From Rhizobium sp. NFR03 (GTDB lineage: Bacteria; Pseudomonadota; Alphaproteobacteria; Rhizobiales; Rhizobiaceae), in assembly GCF_900111275.1 (NCBI RefSeq), contig NZ_FOGR01000003.1:434001-498000 (forward strand): a DNA stretch of 64,000 nt, read 5' to 3'. The translations under genes and the position numbers were made by a program. The notes beneath the pieces were generated by a model. That model was given only the letters and a program-made list of their open reading frames with translations, did no database searches and was not told the origin of the DNA. Numbering within the stretch: position 1 is the stretch's first letter; every line of letters begins with the position of its first letter. Positions 56,773 to 64,000 of the stretch are shown here, piece after piece.

Positions 56773-57942
56773 ATGACCATTCTTCAAAGCTATATTCTTC
56801 GGCGTGTCGTCCAGATGTTCCTGTCGGCACTCCTACCGGTTCTCGGCATCATCTGGACCACGCAGGCGCTGCAGCGCATCAATCTGGTGACCGATACCGG
56901 TCAGTCGATCGGCGCATTCTTGCAGCTTGCGACGCTCATTCTGCCGACCGTCATTCCGCTCGTCCTGCCGTTCGCACTCGCCATCGGCATCACGCAGGCG
57001 CTGGCGACGATGAACAATGATTCGGAACTGACGGTGATCGAATCAGCCGGCGGAAGCCGCGGCATCATCCTGCGCCCGATTCTCGGCCTCGCTCTCGCCG
57101 TCAGCGCGGTATCCTTCACCGTGGACAACTTCGTAGAGCCGTTGGTGCGCCAGCAAGTGCGCCAGATGATCGCGAGCGCCAATGCCGACCTTCTCTCCTC
57201 GGTGGTGCAGGAGAATACGTTCCGCAAAATTGCGGACGGCCTCTATATCCAGATCGGCGGACGGCGTGGCGGCGGCGTTCTCACCGGCATCTTCGTTGGC
57301 GATTCGCGCGATCCGAACGTCGAGTTCGTCTATTACGCCCGCGAAGGCGCCGTCGACGAGGCAAGCTCCGCGCTGGTGATGAAGGACGGCGAAGTGCACC
57401 GGAAGCTGCCGGACGGCGGCGTCTCCATCATCAAGTTCGACAGCTACGCCTTCGACCTCACCGAGATGACCCGCAAGGTGGGTGCGGCGACGCTGCGCGC
57501 GCAGGATCAGGATCTCTTGACGCTCCTTCACCCGGACCCCGCGGACAGCAACTACCAGCGCCGTCCGCAGACCTATGTGGCCGAGCTGCACCGCCGGCTG
57601 ACGGAGTGGACGTTCCCGATCATCTTCGCCCTCATCGGCCTCGTCGTCAGCAGCGATGCGCGCTCGCACCGCGAAGCCCGCCTGCACCCGACGGCGACTG
57701 CCCTGCTGCTGATGCTGCTCTTCCGCTGGATGACCTTCTACGCTGCAAACGGCGCGGAAGAGGAGCAGCTGTTCGTGCCATTGATGTATGTCATTCCCGC
57801 CATCACGACGTTCCTGTGCGTTCGCCAGCTCGCGAGCAACAAGCGGCTTGTCATTCCCAAGACCTTCCAGGAGAAGTTTGCCGACCTGACCGGACGGCTC
57901 CGCCTGCTGCGTTTCGGCAATTCCGACCGGGAGGCGCGCTGA
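56773..57942 (+). CDS. lptF: LPS export ABC permease LptF
   Basis: Inner-membrane permease of the LptB2FG transporter that extracts LPS from the inner membrane. The 389-residue protein has an N-terminal segment after SYILRRVVQMFLSALLPVLGI, then LPTVIPLVLPFALAIGITQAL, a periplasmic beta-jellyroll domain, and C-terminal segments (TFPIIFALIGLVVS). I use ATG 56773 because it starts at the conserved helix; the earlier Met at 56710 would add 21 unlike residues. lptG begins four bases after its stop. Confidence 0.95.
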   Translation: MTILQSYILRRVVQMFLSALLPVLGIIWTTQALQRINLVTDTGQSIGAFLQLATLILPTVIPLVLPFALAIGITQALATMNNDSELTVIESAGGSRGIILRPILGLALAVSAVSFTVDNFVEPLVRQQVRQMIASANADLLSSVVQENTFRKIADGLYIQIGGRRGGGVLTGIFVGDSRDPNVEFVYYAREGAVDEASSALVMKDGEVHRKLPDGGVSIIKFDSYAFDLTEMTRKVGAATLRAQDQDLLTLLHPDPADSNYQRRPQTYVAELHRRLTEWTFPIIFALIGLVVSSDARSHREARLHPTATALLLMLLFRWMTFYAANGAEEEQLFVPLMYVIPAITTFLCVRQLASNKRLVIPKTFQEKFADLTGRLRLLRFGNSDREAR

Positions 57943-57946
57943 TCCG

Positions 57947-59023
57947 ATGAGCACGCTCAAGATCTACTTCTTTCGCCGGTTCATGGTGACGATCGGCTGG
58001 TTCCTCATCGGTGTGTTCTCGCTCGTCTTCATCATCGATTTCAGCGAGCTCTCCAACCGCATGTCCAACCTGCCGGGCTACTCGCTCGGCGGCGCGCTGC
58101 TGATGACCACCATGCGCATTCCCATGATCATGCAGCAGACCGTGCCCTTCATCGCGCTGTTTGCCGGCATGGTGACGCTGATAGCACTCAACCGGCGCTA
58201 CGAACTGGTGGTGACGCGGGCGGCGGGCATCTCGGCGTGGCAGTTTCTGCAGCCCTTCGTGCTTGGCGCCCTTCTCTTCGGCGCGCTTGCTGTCGCCATT
58301 CTCAACCCGATCGCCGCGTGGGGTTCGCGCAGTGCCGAGCTTCTGGAGACCACCTGGGGAAGCTCGTCGTCGCGCAGCTCCAAGACCATTCCGTGGCTGC
58401 GCCAGATCTACGGTGACGACGACAGCATCATCGGCGCGCGCGCCGTGCAGGACGACGGCCGGACGCTCGTGACCGTCACGGTGATCCATCTCGACAAGCA
58501 GGGCCGCATCGTCTTCCGGCAGGATGCGCAGAGCGCAAAACTCGAAGATGGTTATTGGTTGCTTAACGGCGTCACCGAGACGCGCAACGGCGTGCTGCCG
58601 AAGCGTTTCGAAACGGCACGGCTACCCACCAACCTGAGAGCGGAATTCGTTCAGGAATCCCTCGACAAAGCTGAATCCATTCCGTTTTTCGAGTTGCCTC
58701 ATAAAATTTCGATCGCGAAATCCTTCGGGTTTCCGACCTATGGCATGCAGACCCAGCTCCATTCGCTGCTATCTCTGCCGCTTCTTCTCGTCGCCATGAC
58801 GCTGATTGCCGCAAGCGTGTCGCTGAAATTCAGCCGCTTCCACCAATCACGCTCGGTAATTCTCGGTGGAATCCTGGCAGGCTTCGTGCTTTATGTCGTG
58901 ACCGTGCTGGTCAGAGCATTCGGGAGCAGCGGCATCTTGCCTCCGTTCGTTGCAGCCTGGTTGCCGGTTGTTGTCGCGATGGCGCTGGGGTCCACGATTT
59001 TGTTGCATCAGGAGGATGGCTAG
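57947..59023 (+). CDS. lptG: LPS export ABC permease LptG
   Basis: Second permease of the LPS extractor, 358 residues. LKIYFFRRFMVTIGWFLIGVFSL begins the first segment. RYELVVTRAAGISAWQFLQPF is the coupling helix region, and C-terminal segments include LHSLLSLPLLLVAMTLIAASVSL. With LptF it forms the channel through which LPS enters the LptC-LptA-LptD bridge. lptB and lptC are not in this window. Its stop shares a base with the start of lptD. Confidence 0.95.
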   Translation: MSTLKIYFFRRFMVTIGWFLIGVFSLVFIIDFSELSNRMSNLPGYSLGGALLMTTMRIPMIMQQTVPFIALFAGMVTLIALNRRYELVVTRAAGISAWQFLQPFVLGALLFGALAVAILNPIAAWGSRSAELLETTWGSSSSRSSKTIPWLRQIYGDDDSIIGARAVQDDGRTLVTVTVIHLDKQGRIVFRQDAQSAKLEDGYWLLNGVTETRNGVLPKRFETARLPTNLRAEFVQESLDKAESIPFFELPHKISIAKSFGFPTYGMQTQLHSLLSLPLLLVAMTLIAASVSLKFSRFHQSRSVILGGILAGFVLYVVTVLVRAFGSSGILPPFVAAWLPVVVAMALGSTILLHQEDG

Positions 59024-61356
59024 TGGCGGGCTGTGACCGCAATCATACAAGGCTACTGGCGGCCATACTGCTCTCCAGCGTTGCATGCCTTTCCGTATCC
59101 CCGGACGCGTCCGGTTCGGCCTGGGCCCAGTCCGCGCCGACGACGCTTGCGCCGAAGCTGCCCGACGACGCCAAGATGGTGCTGTCGGCCAACGAGCTCG
59201 TGTACAACCGCGATGCCGAACGCGTCATCGTGCGTGGCGCCGTGCAGATCAATTATGGCGGCTACCAGATGGTCGCCCAGCAGGTCGAGTACAGCCAGAA
59301 GACCGGCCGAATCGTCGCAACCGGCCAGATCGAGCTGATCGAGCCGACCGGCAACAAGATCTATGCCGAGAAGATGGACGTCACGGACAATTTCGCCGAT
59401 GGCTTCATCGAGACGATGCGCGTCGAGACGACCGACCTCACCAAGCTCGCCGCCGTCAATGGCGAGCGGCGCAATGGCGACGAGATCATCCTGAACCAGG
59501 CAGTCTACACGGCCTGTACACCCTGCGCGACCAATCCGGATTACCGCTCGCTCTGGCATATCAAGGCACAGCGCATCATCCAGAACGGCAAGACGCACAC
59601 CGTTCGTCTGGAGAACGCGCGCTTCGAACTGTTCGGCAAGCCCATTCTCTATCTGCCGGTGCTGGAAGTTCCCGATGGCACCGTGAAGCGCAAGAGCGGC
59701 TTCCTGTTTCCGCGTTTCCGCTACACGCAGAAGCTGGGTGCCGGCGTCAGCGTACCCTACTACTGGGCGATCTCGCCCACCATGGACGCGACCGTGACGG
59801 CGACGGGCCTGACGCGGCAGGGTTTCCTGCTGGAAGGCGAGTTCCGCCAGCAGTTCGAGACCGGGCAGCATGTTCTGCGCATGGCGGGCATCAGCCAGCT
59901 GGATCGCGGGCTGTTCACGGATGGAACCGTTGACGCCGAGGAAACGGAACGCGGCCTCATCGGCTCGCGCGCCGATTTCAAGATCAATCCGCGCTGGTCG
60001 TTCGGCTGGGACGTCCTCGTGCAGAGCGACAACAACTTCGCCAAGACCTACGAACTCTCGACGTTCGACGGTACGACGCACACGAACCAGGCCTACCTGA
60101 CGGGTCTCGGCAAGCGCAATTATTTCGATCTGCGCGCCTTCTACTTCGATATCCAGGATGCAGACCCGGGCAGCGTTGCCGAGAATCAGCAGGCCTATGC
60201 GCAGGTTCTCGACTACGACTATACGGCACCGCAGGCGGTTGCCGGCGGCGAGCTTTCCGCAACCGTCAACCTGACCAACGTCAACCGCAATCGTGAGGAC
60301 TCCGTCGATGTGTTCGGCGTCGACCGGTTCCGCGGCCTCGAAGGTTCGGCACATCGGCTGACGGCGGAGGCCGAGTGGAAGAAGACGTTCATCGTTCCCG
60401 GCGGTCTTTCGCTGACGCCGCTTGTGGCGGCGCGCGGCGATATTCTCGGCCTGACGATGGACAATCCTGGCCCGGCCTATACCGGAGACTACAACGGCGA
60501 CGATACCTCGACGCGCGGCATGGTGACGGCGGGGCTCGAGGCGCGCTATCCGATCCTGATGGCGACCGCCAACAGCAGCCACATCTTTGAGCCGATCGCG
60601 CAGGTCTATGTTCGCCCGGACGAGAGCAATCCCGGCAGCCTGCCGAACGAGGACGCGCAGAGCTTCGTGTTCGACGCGACCAACCTGTTCGATCGCGACA
60701 AGTTTTCGGGCTTCGACCGCATCGAGGGCGGCTCGCGCGCCAATCTGGGTCTGCGCTACACGGGCACGCTTGCCAATGGCTATGGCGTTCGCAGCATCGT
60801 CGGCCAGTCCTTCCACCTCGGCGGCGTGAATTCCTTCGCGACAGACGATCTGGTGAAGGTGGGCGCCGATTCCGGCCTTGAGACCGACCGGTCCGACTAT
60901 GTCGGCATGTTCGGCATCGATGCGCCCTCCGGCCTGACGGCCAGCCTCAGCGGCCGGCTGGATGAGGAGGATTTCGACCTTCGCCGGACGGACTTCTCGG
61001 TCGGCTACGAAGGCATCGCCTGGCAGACGGCCATCACCTATACCAGCATCAAGGCGCAGCCGACCTACGGCTCGCCCTATGATCAGGACGAAATCCAGAC
61101 GGCGGCAGCCTGGCGGTTCCGGGAATACTGGTCGGTGTTCGGCTCGGTCACCTACGACCTCAACAACAGCCTCGTCACCCGCAACGGCCTCGGCATCACC
61201 TATGACGATCAGGACACGCTGTTCTCGCTCGTCTACAAGAACGAGCGCGACCCGGACCAGTCGCTTGCCAATGACTGGTCGATCGGCGCGCGGATCTCGT
61301 TCCGTACGCTGGGTGATATCAATGTCGGCGACAGCTCGTTCAACGCGCTCGACTGA
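59023..61356 (+). CDS. lptD: LPS assembly outer-membrane protein LptD
   Basis: Outer-membrane translocon for LPS, 777 residues. It starts at a GTG that overlaps the lptG stop. A signal sequence (LLAAILLSSVACLSVS...) precedes the N-terminal OstA/jellyroll region (VLSANELVYNRDAERVIVRGAVQINYGGYQMVAQQVEY), then the large beta-barrel. Its Cys residues near the N-terminus (ACTPCATNPD at about 166-175) may take part in disulfides. It ends without a terminal Phe (FNALD). The downstream gene is a SurA-like chaperone. Confidence 0.95.
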   Translation: MAGCDRNHTRLLAAILLSSVACLSVSPDASGSAWAQSAPTTLAPKLPDDAKMVLSANELVYNRDAERVIVRGAVQINYGGYQMVAQQVEYSQKTGRIVATGQIELIEPTGNKIYAEKMDVTDNFADGFIETMRVETTDLTKLAAVNGERRNGDEIILNQAVYTACTPCATNPDYRSLWHIKAQRIIQNGKTHTVRLENARFELFGKPILYLPVLEVPDGTVKRKSGFLFPRFRYTQKLGAGVSVPYYWAISPTMDATVTATGLTRQGFLLEGEFRQQFETGQHVLRMAGISQLDRGLFTDGTVDAEETERGLIGSRADFKINPRWSFGWDVLVQSDNNFAKTYELSTFDGTTHTNQAYLTGLGKRNYFDLRAFYFDIQDADPGSVAENQQAYAQVLDYDYTAPQAVAGGELSATVNLTNVNRNREDSVDVFGVDRFRGLEGSAHRLTAEAEWKKTFIVPGGLSLTPLVAARGDILGLTMDNPGPAYTGDYNGDDTSTRGMVTAGLEARYPILMATANSSHIFEPIAQVYVRPDESNPGSLPNEDAQSFVFDATNLFDRDKFSGFDRIEGGSRANLGLRYTGTLANGYGVRSIVGQSFHLGGVNSFATDDLVKVGADSGLETDRSDYVGMFGIDAPSGLTASLSGRLDEEDFDLRRTDFSVGYEGIAWQTAITYTSIKAQPTYGSPYDQDEIQTAAAWRFREYWSVFGSVTYDLNNSLVTRNGLGITYDDQDTLFSLVYKNERDPDQSLANDWSIGARISFRTLGDINVGDSSFNALD

Positions 61357-61387
61357 TAACGGCTGTTATGCGGTAAAACAGGCCTGT

Positions 61388-61405
61388 GGGCGCGCTTCTG
61401 CGCCC
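61388..61405 (+). other. Short hairpin between lptD and the SurA-like gene
   Basis: GGGCGC-N6-GCGCCC lies 32 bases after the lptD stop, in a 192-base gap. With no T-run it is unlikely to terminate. It may stabilise the lptD message or separate expression of the following genes. Confidence 0.5.
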
Positions 61406-61548
61406 CCGTTCCGCGATATCGAGGGCTTGTCATCATTCGGCCGCATGGTTTATGCATCCAGCGGGAAACAAGCGCGGCCGCAGGCTTGGCGCTTCATGGA
61501 GCGTGCGAGCCCCTTAAACCGTGCGGCTTGCTCTGAAGGGGATGTCTG

Positions 61549-62517
61549 ATGGGCAACACAACCTTGCAAAAGCGAACGTCATTGCGAATGGCGGCGGATA
61601 TTCTGCGTGCGGGCCTGCTTGCCGGCGCGCTCTGCCTGCCGACCACTCTGCCTGCCGCGGCCGCAGCGGGCGGTGGAACAGCGGTTTCCGTTGTCGTGAA
61701 CGGAACGCCGATCACGACCGGTGACATCGCCAAGCGTGCGGCCTTCCTGAAGCTGCAGCGGCAAAACCCCTCCGGCGCGCGCGAGCAGCTGATCGACGAG
61801 GCGTTGAAGCGCGCCGAAGTGCTGCGTCTCCAGCAGTCCGTCAGCACCGACGAAGTGGACGCTGCCGTGCAGCGATTTGCCTCCGGCAACAAGCTGACGG
61901 TTGCGCAGCTCACACAGGTTCTGGGTCAGGCCGGCGTCGGGATCGACCATTTCAAATCCTACGTTGCAATCTCCATGAGCTGGCCGCGTGCCGTGCGCGT
62001 GCGTTTCGGCAGCGGTGGCGGGCGGCTCTCCAACGAGGAGCTGGTGCGCCGCATGCAGGAGAATGGCGGCAACAAGCCGGTGACGACCGAATACTTCCTC
62101 CAGCAGGTGATCTTCGTCGTTCCCGCAGCCAAGCGGAACGCCATCATCGGCAAACGTCAGGCCGAAGCCAATGCCTCGCGCTCTTCCTATCCGGGCTGCG
62201 ACGATGCCAAGGTTTTCGCAGCAACCATGCGCGACGTGTCCATTCGCAATCTCGGCCGCATGATGGTGCAGGAGATTCCCGAAGACTGGCGCCCGCTCGT
62301 CGAAAAGGCTGGCGAAGGCAAGACGACCGCGACGCGCGTGACCGAAAAGGGCGTCGAATATCTCGGCATCTGCAAGAAGCGTCAGGTTTCTGACGATCTC
62401 GCGGCCGAAGTTGTCTTCCGCGCCGAGGATCTCGGCAAGCAGAAGGGTGGCGAAGACCCGAACAGCGCGAAATACATGGAAGAACTGCGCAAGCGCGCGC
62501 AGATCGTGGGGAAGTAA
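61549..62517 (+). CDS. SurA-like periplasmic chaperone/peptidyl-prolyl isomerase
   Basis: A 322-residue exported protein with a signal peptide of about 40 residues. The SurA N-terminal domain is seen as [25 protein letters not shown] and [18 protein letters not shown] short rotamase-like region is present ([29 protein letters not shown]), where the parvulin domain is incomplete compared with E. coli SurA. It probably helps LptD and other barrels fold. It lies directly before pdxA. Confidence 0.88.
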   Translation: MGNTTLQKRTSLRMAADILRAGLLAGALCLPTTLPAAAAAGGGTAVSVVVNGTPITTGDIAKRAAFLKLQRQNPSGAREQLIDEALKRAEVLRLQQSVSTDEVDAAVQRFASGNKLTVAQLTQVLGQAGVGIDHFKSYVAISMSWPRAVRVRFGSGGGRLSNEELVRRMQENGGNKPVTTEYFLQQVIFVVPAAKRNAIIGKRQAEANASRSSYPGCDDAKVFAATMRDVSIRNLGRMMVQEIPEDWRPLVEKAGEGKTTATRVTEKGVEYLGICKKRQVSDDLAAEVVFRAEDLGKQKGGEDPNSAKYMEELRKRAQIVGK

Positions 62518-62527
62518 CCGGACCATC

Positions 62528-63580
62528 ATGACAGACGAGACCCGGGCGCCGCTTGCCCTGACCATGGGCGACCCGGCCGGCATCGGGCTCGACGTCACGC
62601 TGGAAGCCTGGACGCGCCGTGAAGAGTTCGGGCTTGCACCCTTCCTGTACATCGGCGATCCCGGAGTTCTGGCCGAACGGAGCCGCCTGCTCGGCCTCGA
62701 CGTTCCGATTGCGGAGGCCGACCATCGCTTGGCCCCCAGTCTCTTTGCGCACAGCCTTCCCGTTCTTCCCGTCGCCTGTCCGGCACCCGTGATCGCGGGC
62801 CGGCCTGACAGCGCGAATGCACCGGCAATCATCGGTGCCATCCAGACCGCCGTGCAAATGACGCTGGCCTCGCAGACCGCTGCCGTCGTCACGAACCCGA
62901 TCGCCAAATCGGTGCTCTACGCGGCAGGCTTCCGCTTTCCCGGCCACACCGAGTTCCTTGCGGAACTCGGCAGCGTTGCGCGCAACACGCCGCTGCTGCC
63001 GATCATGATGCTGGCAGGCCCGAAGCTGCGGGCGGTGCCCGTGACGATCCATATTCCCCTGAAGGACGTGCCTGCTCTGCTGACGGCCGACCTCATCTAC
63101 CGGACGGCTGTGATCACCGCGGCCGATCTCAAGGCCCGCTTTGGCATTGCCGCTCCACGCCTCGCGATTGCTGGGCTCAACCCGCATGCCGGGGAGAGCG
63201 GCGCGCTTGGAAGCGAGGACGATGCCATCATCCGGCCCGTGGTCGAGCGCCTTCTGGCGGAAGGCATCGACGCCGTGGGTCCCCTGCCCGCCGACACGAT
63301 GTTTCATGACCGGGCCCGCGCCACGTACGACGTCGCGCTCTGCATGTATCACGATCAGGCGCTCATCCCGGCAAAGGCCCTGGGCTTCGACGACAGCGTC
63401 AACGTCACGCTCGGTCTGCCCTTCATTCGCACCTCACCCGACCATGGCACCGCCTTCGGCATTGCCGGACAGCGGGTGAACGGCCGAAATGTCGCAAGGG
63501 CGGACAGCCTTGTGGCGGCGCTGCGCATGGCGCGCGAGCTTGCCGACACCGAGCGCGACAAAGTCGAGAGCGCGTCCTGA
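62528..63580 (+). CDS. pdxA: 4-hydroxythreonine-4-phosphate dehydrogenase
   Basis: Oxidises 4-hydroxythreonine-4-phosphate in the DXP-dependent route to pyridoxal phosphate. The 350-residue protein shows [17 protein letters not shown], the metal site [27 protein letters not shown] and [13 protein letters not shown]. It begins ten bases after the SurA-like stop and overlaps rsmA by one base. Confidence 0.97.
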   Translation: MTDETRAPLALTMGDPAGIGLDVTLEAWTRREEFGLAPFLYIGDPGVLAERSRLLGLDVPIAEADHRLAPSLFAHSLPVLPVACPAPVIAGRPDSANAPAIIGAIQTAVQMTLASQTAAVVTNPIAKSVLYAAGFRFPGHTEFLAELGSVARNTPLLPIMMLAGPKLRAVPVTIHIPLKDVPALLTADLIYRTAVITAADLKARFGIAAPRLAIAGLNPHAGESGALGSEDDAIIRPVVERLLAEGIDAVGPLPADTMFHDRARATYDVALCMYHDQALIPAKALGFDDSVNVTLGLPFIRTSPDHGTAFGIAGQRVNGRNVARADSLVAALRMARELADTERDKVESAS

Positions 63581-64000
63581 TGGCGGCCATCGACGGACTG
63601 CCGCCGCTGCGCGACGTGATCCAGCGTCACGGGCTGGACGCAAAGAAGGCACTTGGTCAGAACTTCCTTCTCGACCTCAATCTTACGCAGAAGATCGCGC
63701 GCACGGCAGGACCGCTGGAGGATGCTACCGTTATCGAGGTCGGCCCCGGCCCGGGCGGACTGACACGCGCCATTCTCTCCCTCGGCGTCCGCAAGCTGAT
63801 CGCCATCGAGCGCGACAGCCGCTGTCTGCCGGCCCTTGCCGAGATTTCCGCTCATTATCCCGGCCGGCTCGACGTCATCGAGGGGGACGCGCTGAAAGTC
63901 GATTTCGCGGAGCTGGCGCGCCAGTCCGGCGCAGAAGGGCCTATCCGCATCATTGCCAATCTGCCCTACAATGTCGGCACGCAGCTTCTGGTCAACTGGC
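63580..64000 (+). CDS. rsmA: 16S rRNA dimethyladenosine transferase (partial, cut by window edge)
   Basis: Also called KsgA; dimethylates A1518 and A1519 of 16S rRNA. Only the first 140 residues are inside the window. They contain the family start [23 protein letters not shown], the SAM loop [15 protein letters not shown], and the NLPYN motif ([14 protein letters not shown]). The ATG overlaps the pdxA stop (TGATG). The lptF-lptG-lptD-surA-pdxA-rsmA order is common in Rhizobiales. Confidence 0.96.
   Translation, partial: MAAIDGLPPLRDVIQRHGLDAKKALGQNFLLDLNLTQKIARTAGPLEDATVIEVGPGPGGLTRAILSLGVRKLIAIERDSRCLPALAEISAHYPGRLDVIEGDALKVDFAELARQSGAEGPIRIIANLPYNVGTQLLVNW

Noticed and set aside
59053-60816. 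A 587-codon minus-strand frame opposite lptD
   Set aside because: A shadow of the conserved LptD frame.

Overview
The window is high-GC, densely coded chromosomal DNA from an alphaproteobacterium, most likely a member of the Rhizobiaceae (Rhizobium, Agrobacterium, Shinella or Ensifer type). The support is the hdaA-ppk-ppx block, the uvrC-pgsA-moaD-moaE run, the ctaC-ctaD-ctaB-coxF-ctaG-ctaE order with tldD and an IalB-like gene beside it, the lptF-lptG-lptD-surA-like-pdxA-rsmA run, a RopB/Omp25-like porin, a RIME-type rhizobial intergenic element and an EcfG-type stress promoter. I saw no tRNA, rRNA, CRISPR array, prophage or insertion sequence. Almost every base is chromosomal housekeeping or ordinary accessory metabolism. 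Layout: 0.2-4.2 kb holds a Tat-exported multicopper oxidase, RNase D, and a divergent DUF2000/AraC pair. 4.3-9.9 kb is a minus-strand run (AI-2E permease, hdaA, ppk, ppx) that puts polyphosphate metabolism beside a DnaA-inactivation protein. 10.2-13.0 kb has purM-purN and an omptin-like outer-membrane protease. 13.1-18.4 kb has a Nudix hydrolase, a molybdopterin oxidoreductase, rlmJ, an RNase T2 lipoprotein and a glutathione transferase. 18.5-25.0 kb is a tripartite tricarboxylate transporter (tctC-tctB-tctA) followed by a DctB/DctD-like two-component system. The repeated 11-bp sites between them suggest that the two-component system controls the transporter. 25.1-31.7 kb has a DUF1284 protein, a RopB-like porin, a pteridine-reductase-like SDR coupled to uvrC, a thioesterase and pgsA-moaD-moaE. 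31.7-37.9 kb is accessory: a lone LivH-like permease divergent from a CGNR zinc-finger regulator across a perfect palindrome, a lipoprotein, ndk, a second glutathione transferase, a DinB-like protein, a membrane-tethered methyltransferase and a degenerate GGDEF protein. 38.0-44.0 kb has an ABC-F ATPase, an S9 peptidase, a RIME-like element, a GNAT protein and a galactose-dehydrogenase-like gene. 44.5-50.1 kb is the aa3 cytochrome c oxidase operon. 50.5-53.9 kb has an IalB-like protein, tldD and a small stress operon (a 25-residue membrane peptide plus a membrane protein) under a good EcfG promoter. 54.0-64.0 kb has OsmC-like and holC genes, pepA, and the LPS-export operon running into rsmA, which is cut by the window edge. 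How the parts work together: MoaD/MoaE make the molybdopterin that the 13.7-15.9 kb oxidoreductase needs. CtaB and CtaG supply heme O and Cu(B) to the oxidase. LptF, LptG and LptD are three parts of one LPS export bridge, with a SurA-like chaperone next to them. The most original signals are regulatory or structural: the EcfG-driven small membrane gene pair, the CGNR operator, the 31-bp-phased repeats upstream of tctC, and a mosaic element that supplies a gene's stop codon. I found no clearly new multi-gene system. The best candidates for undescribed biology are the CGNR/LivH unit and the EcfG small-protein operon.
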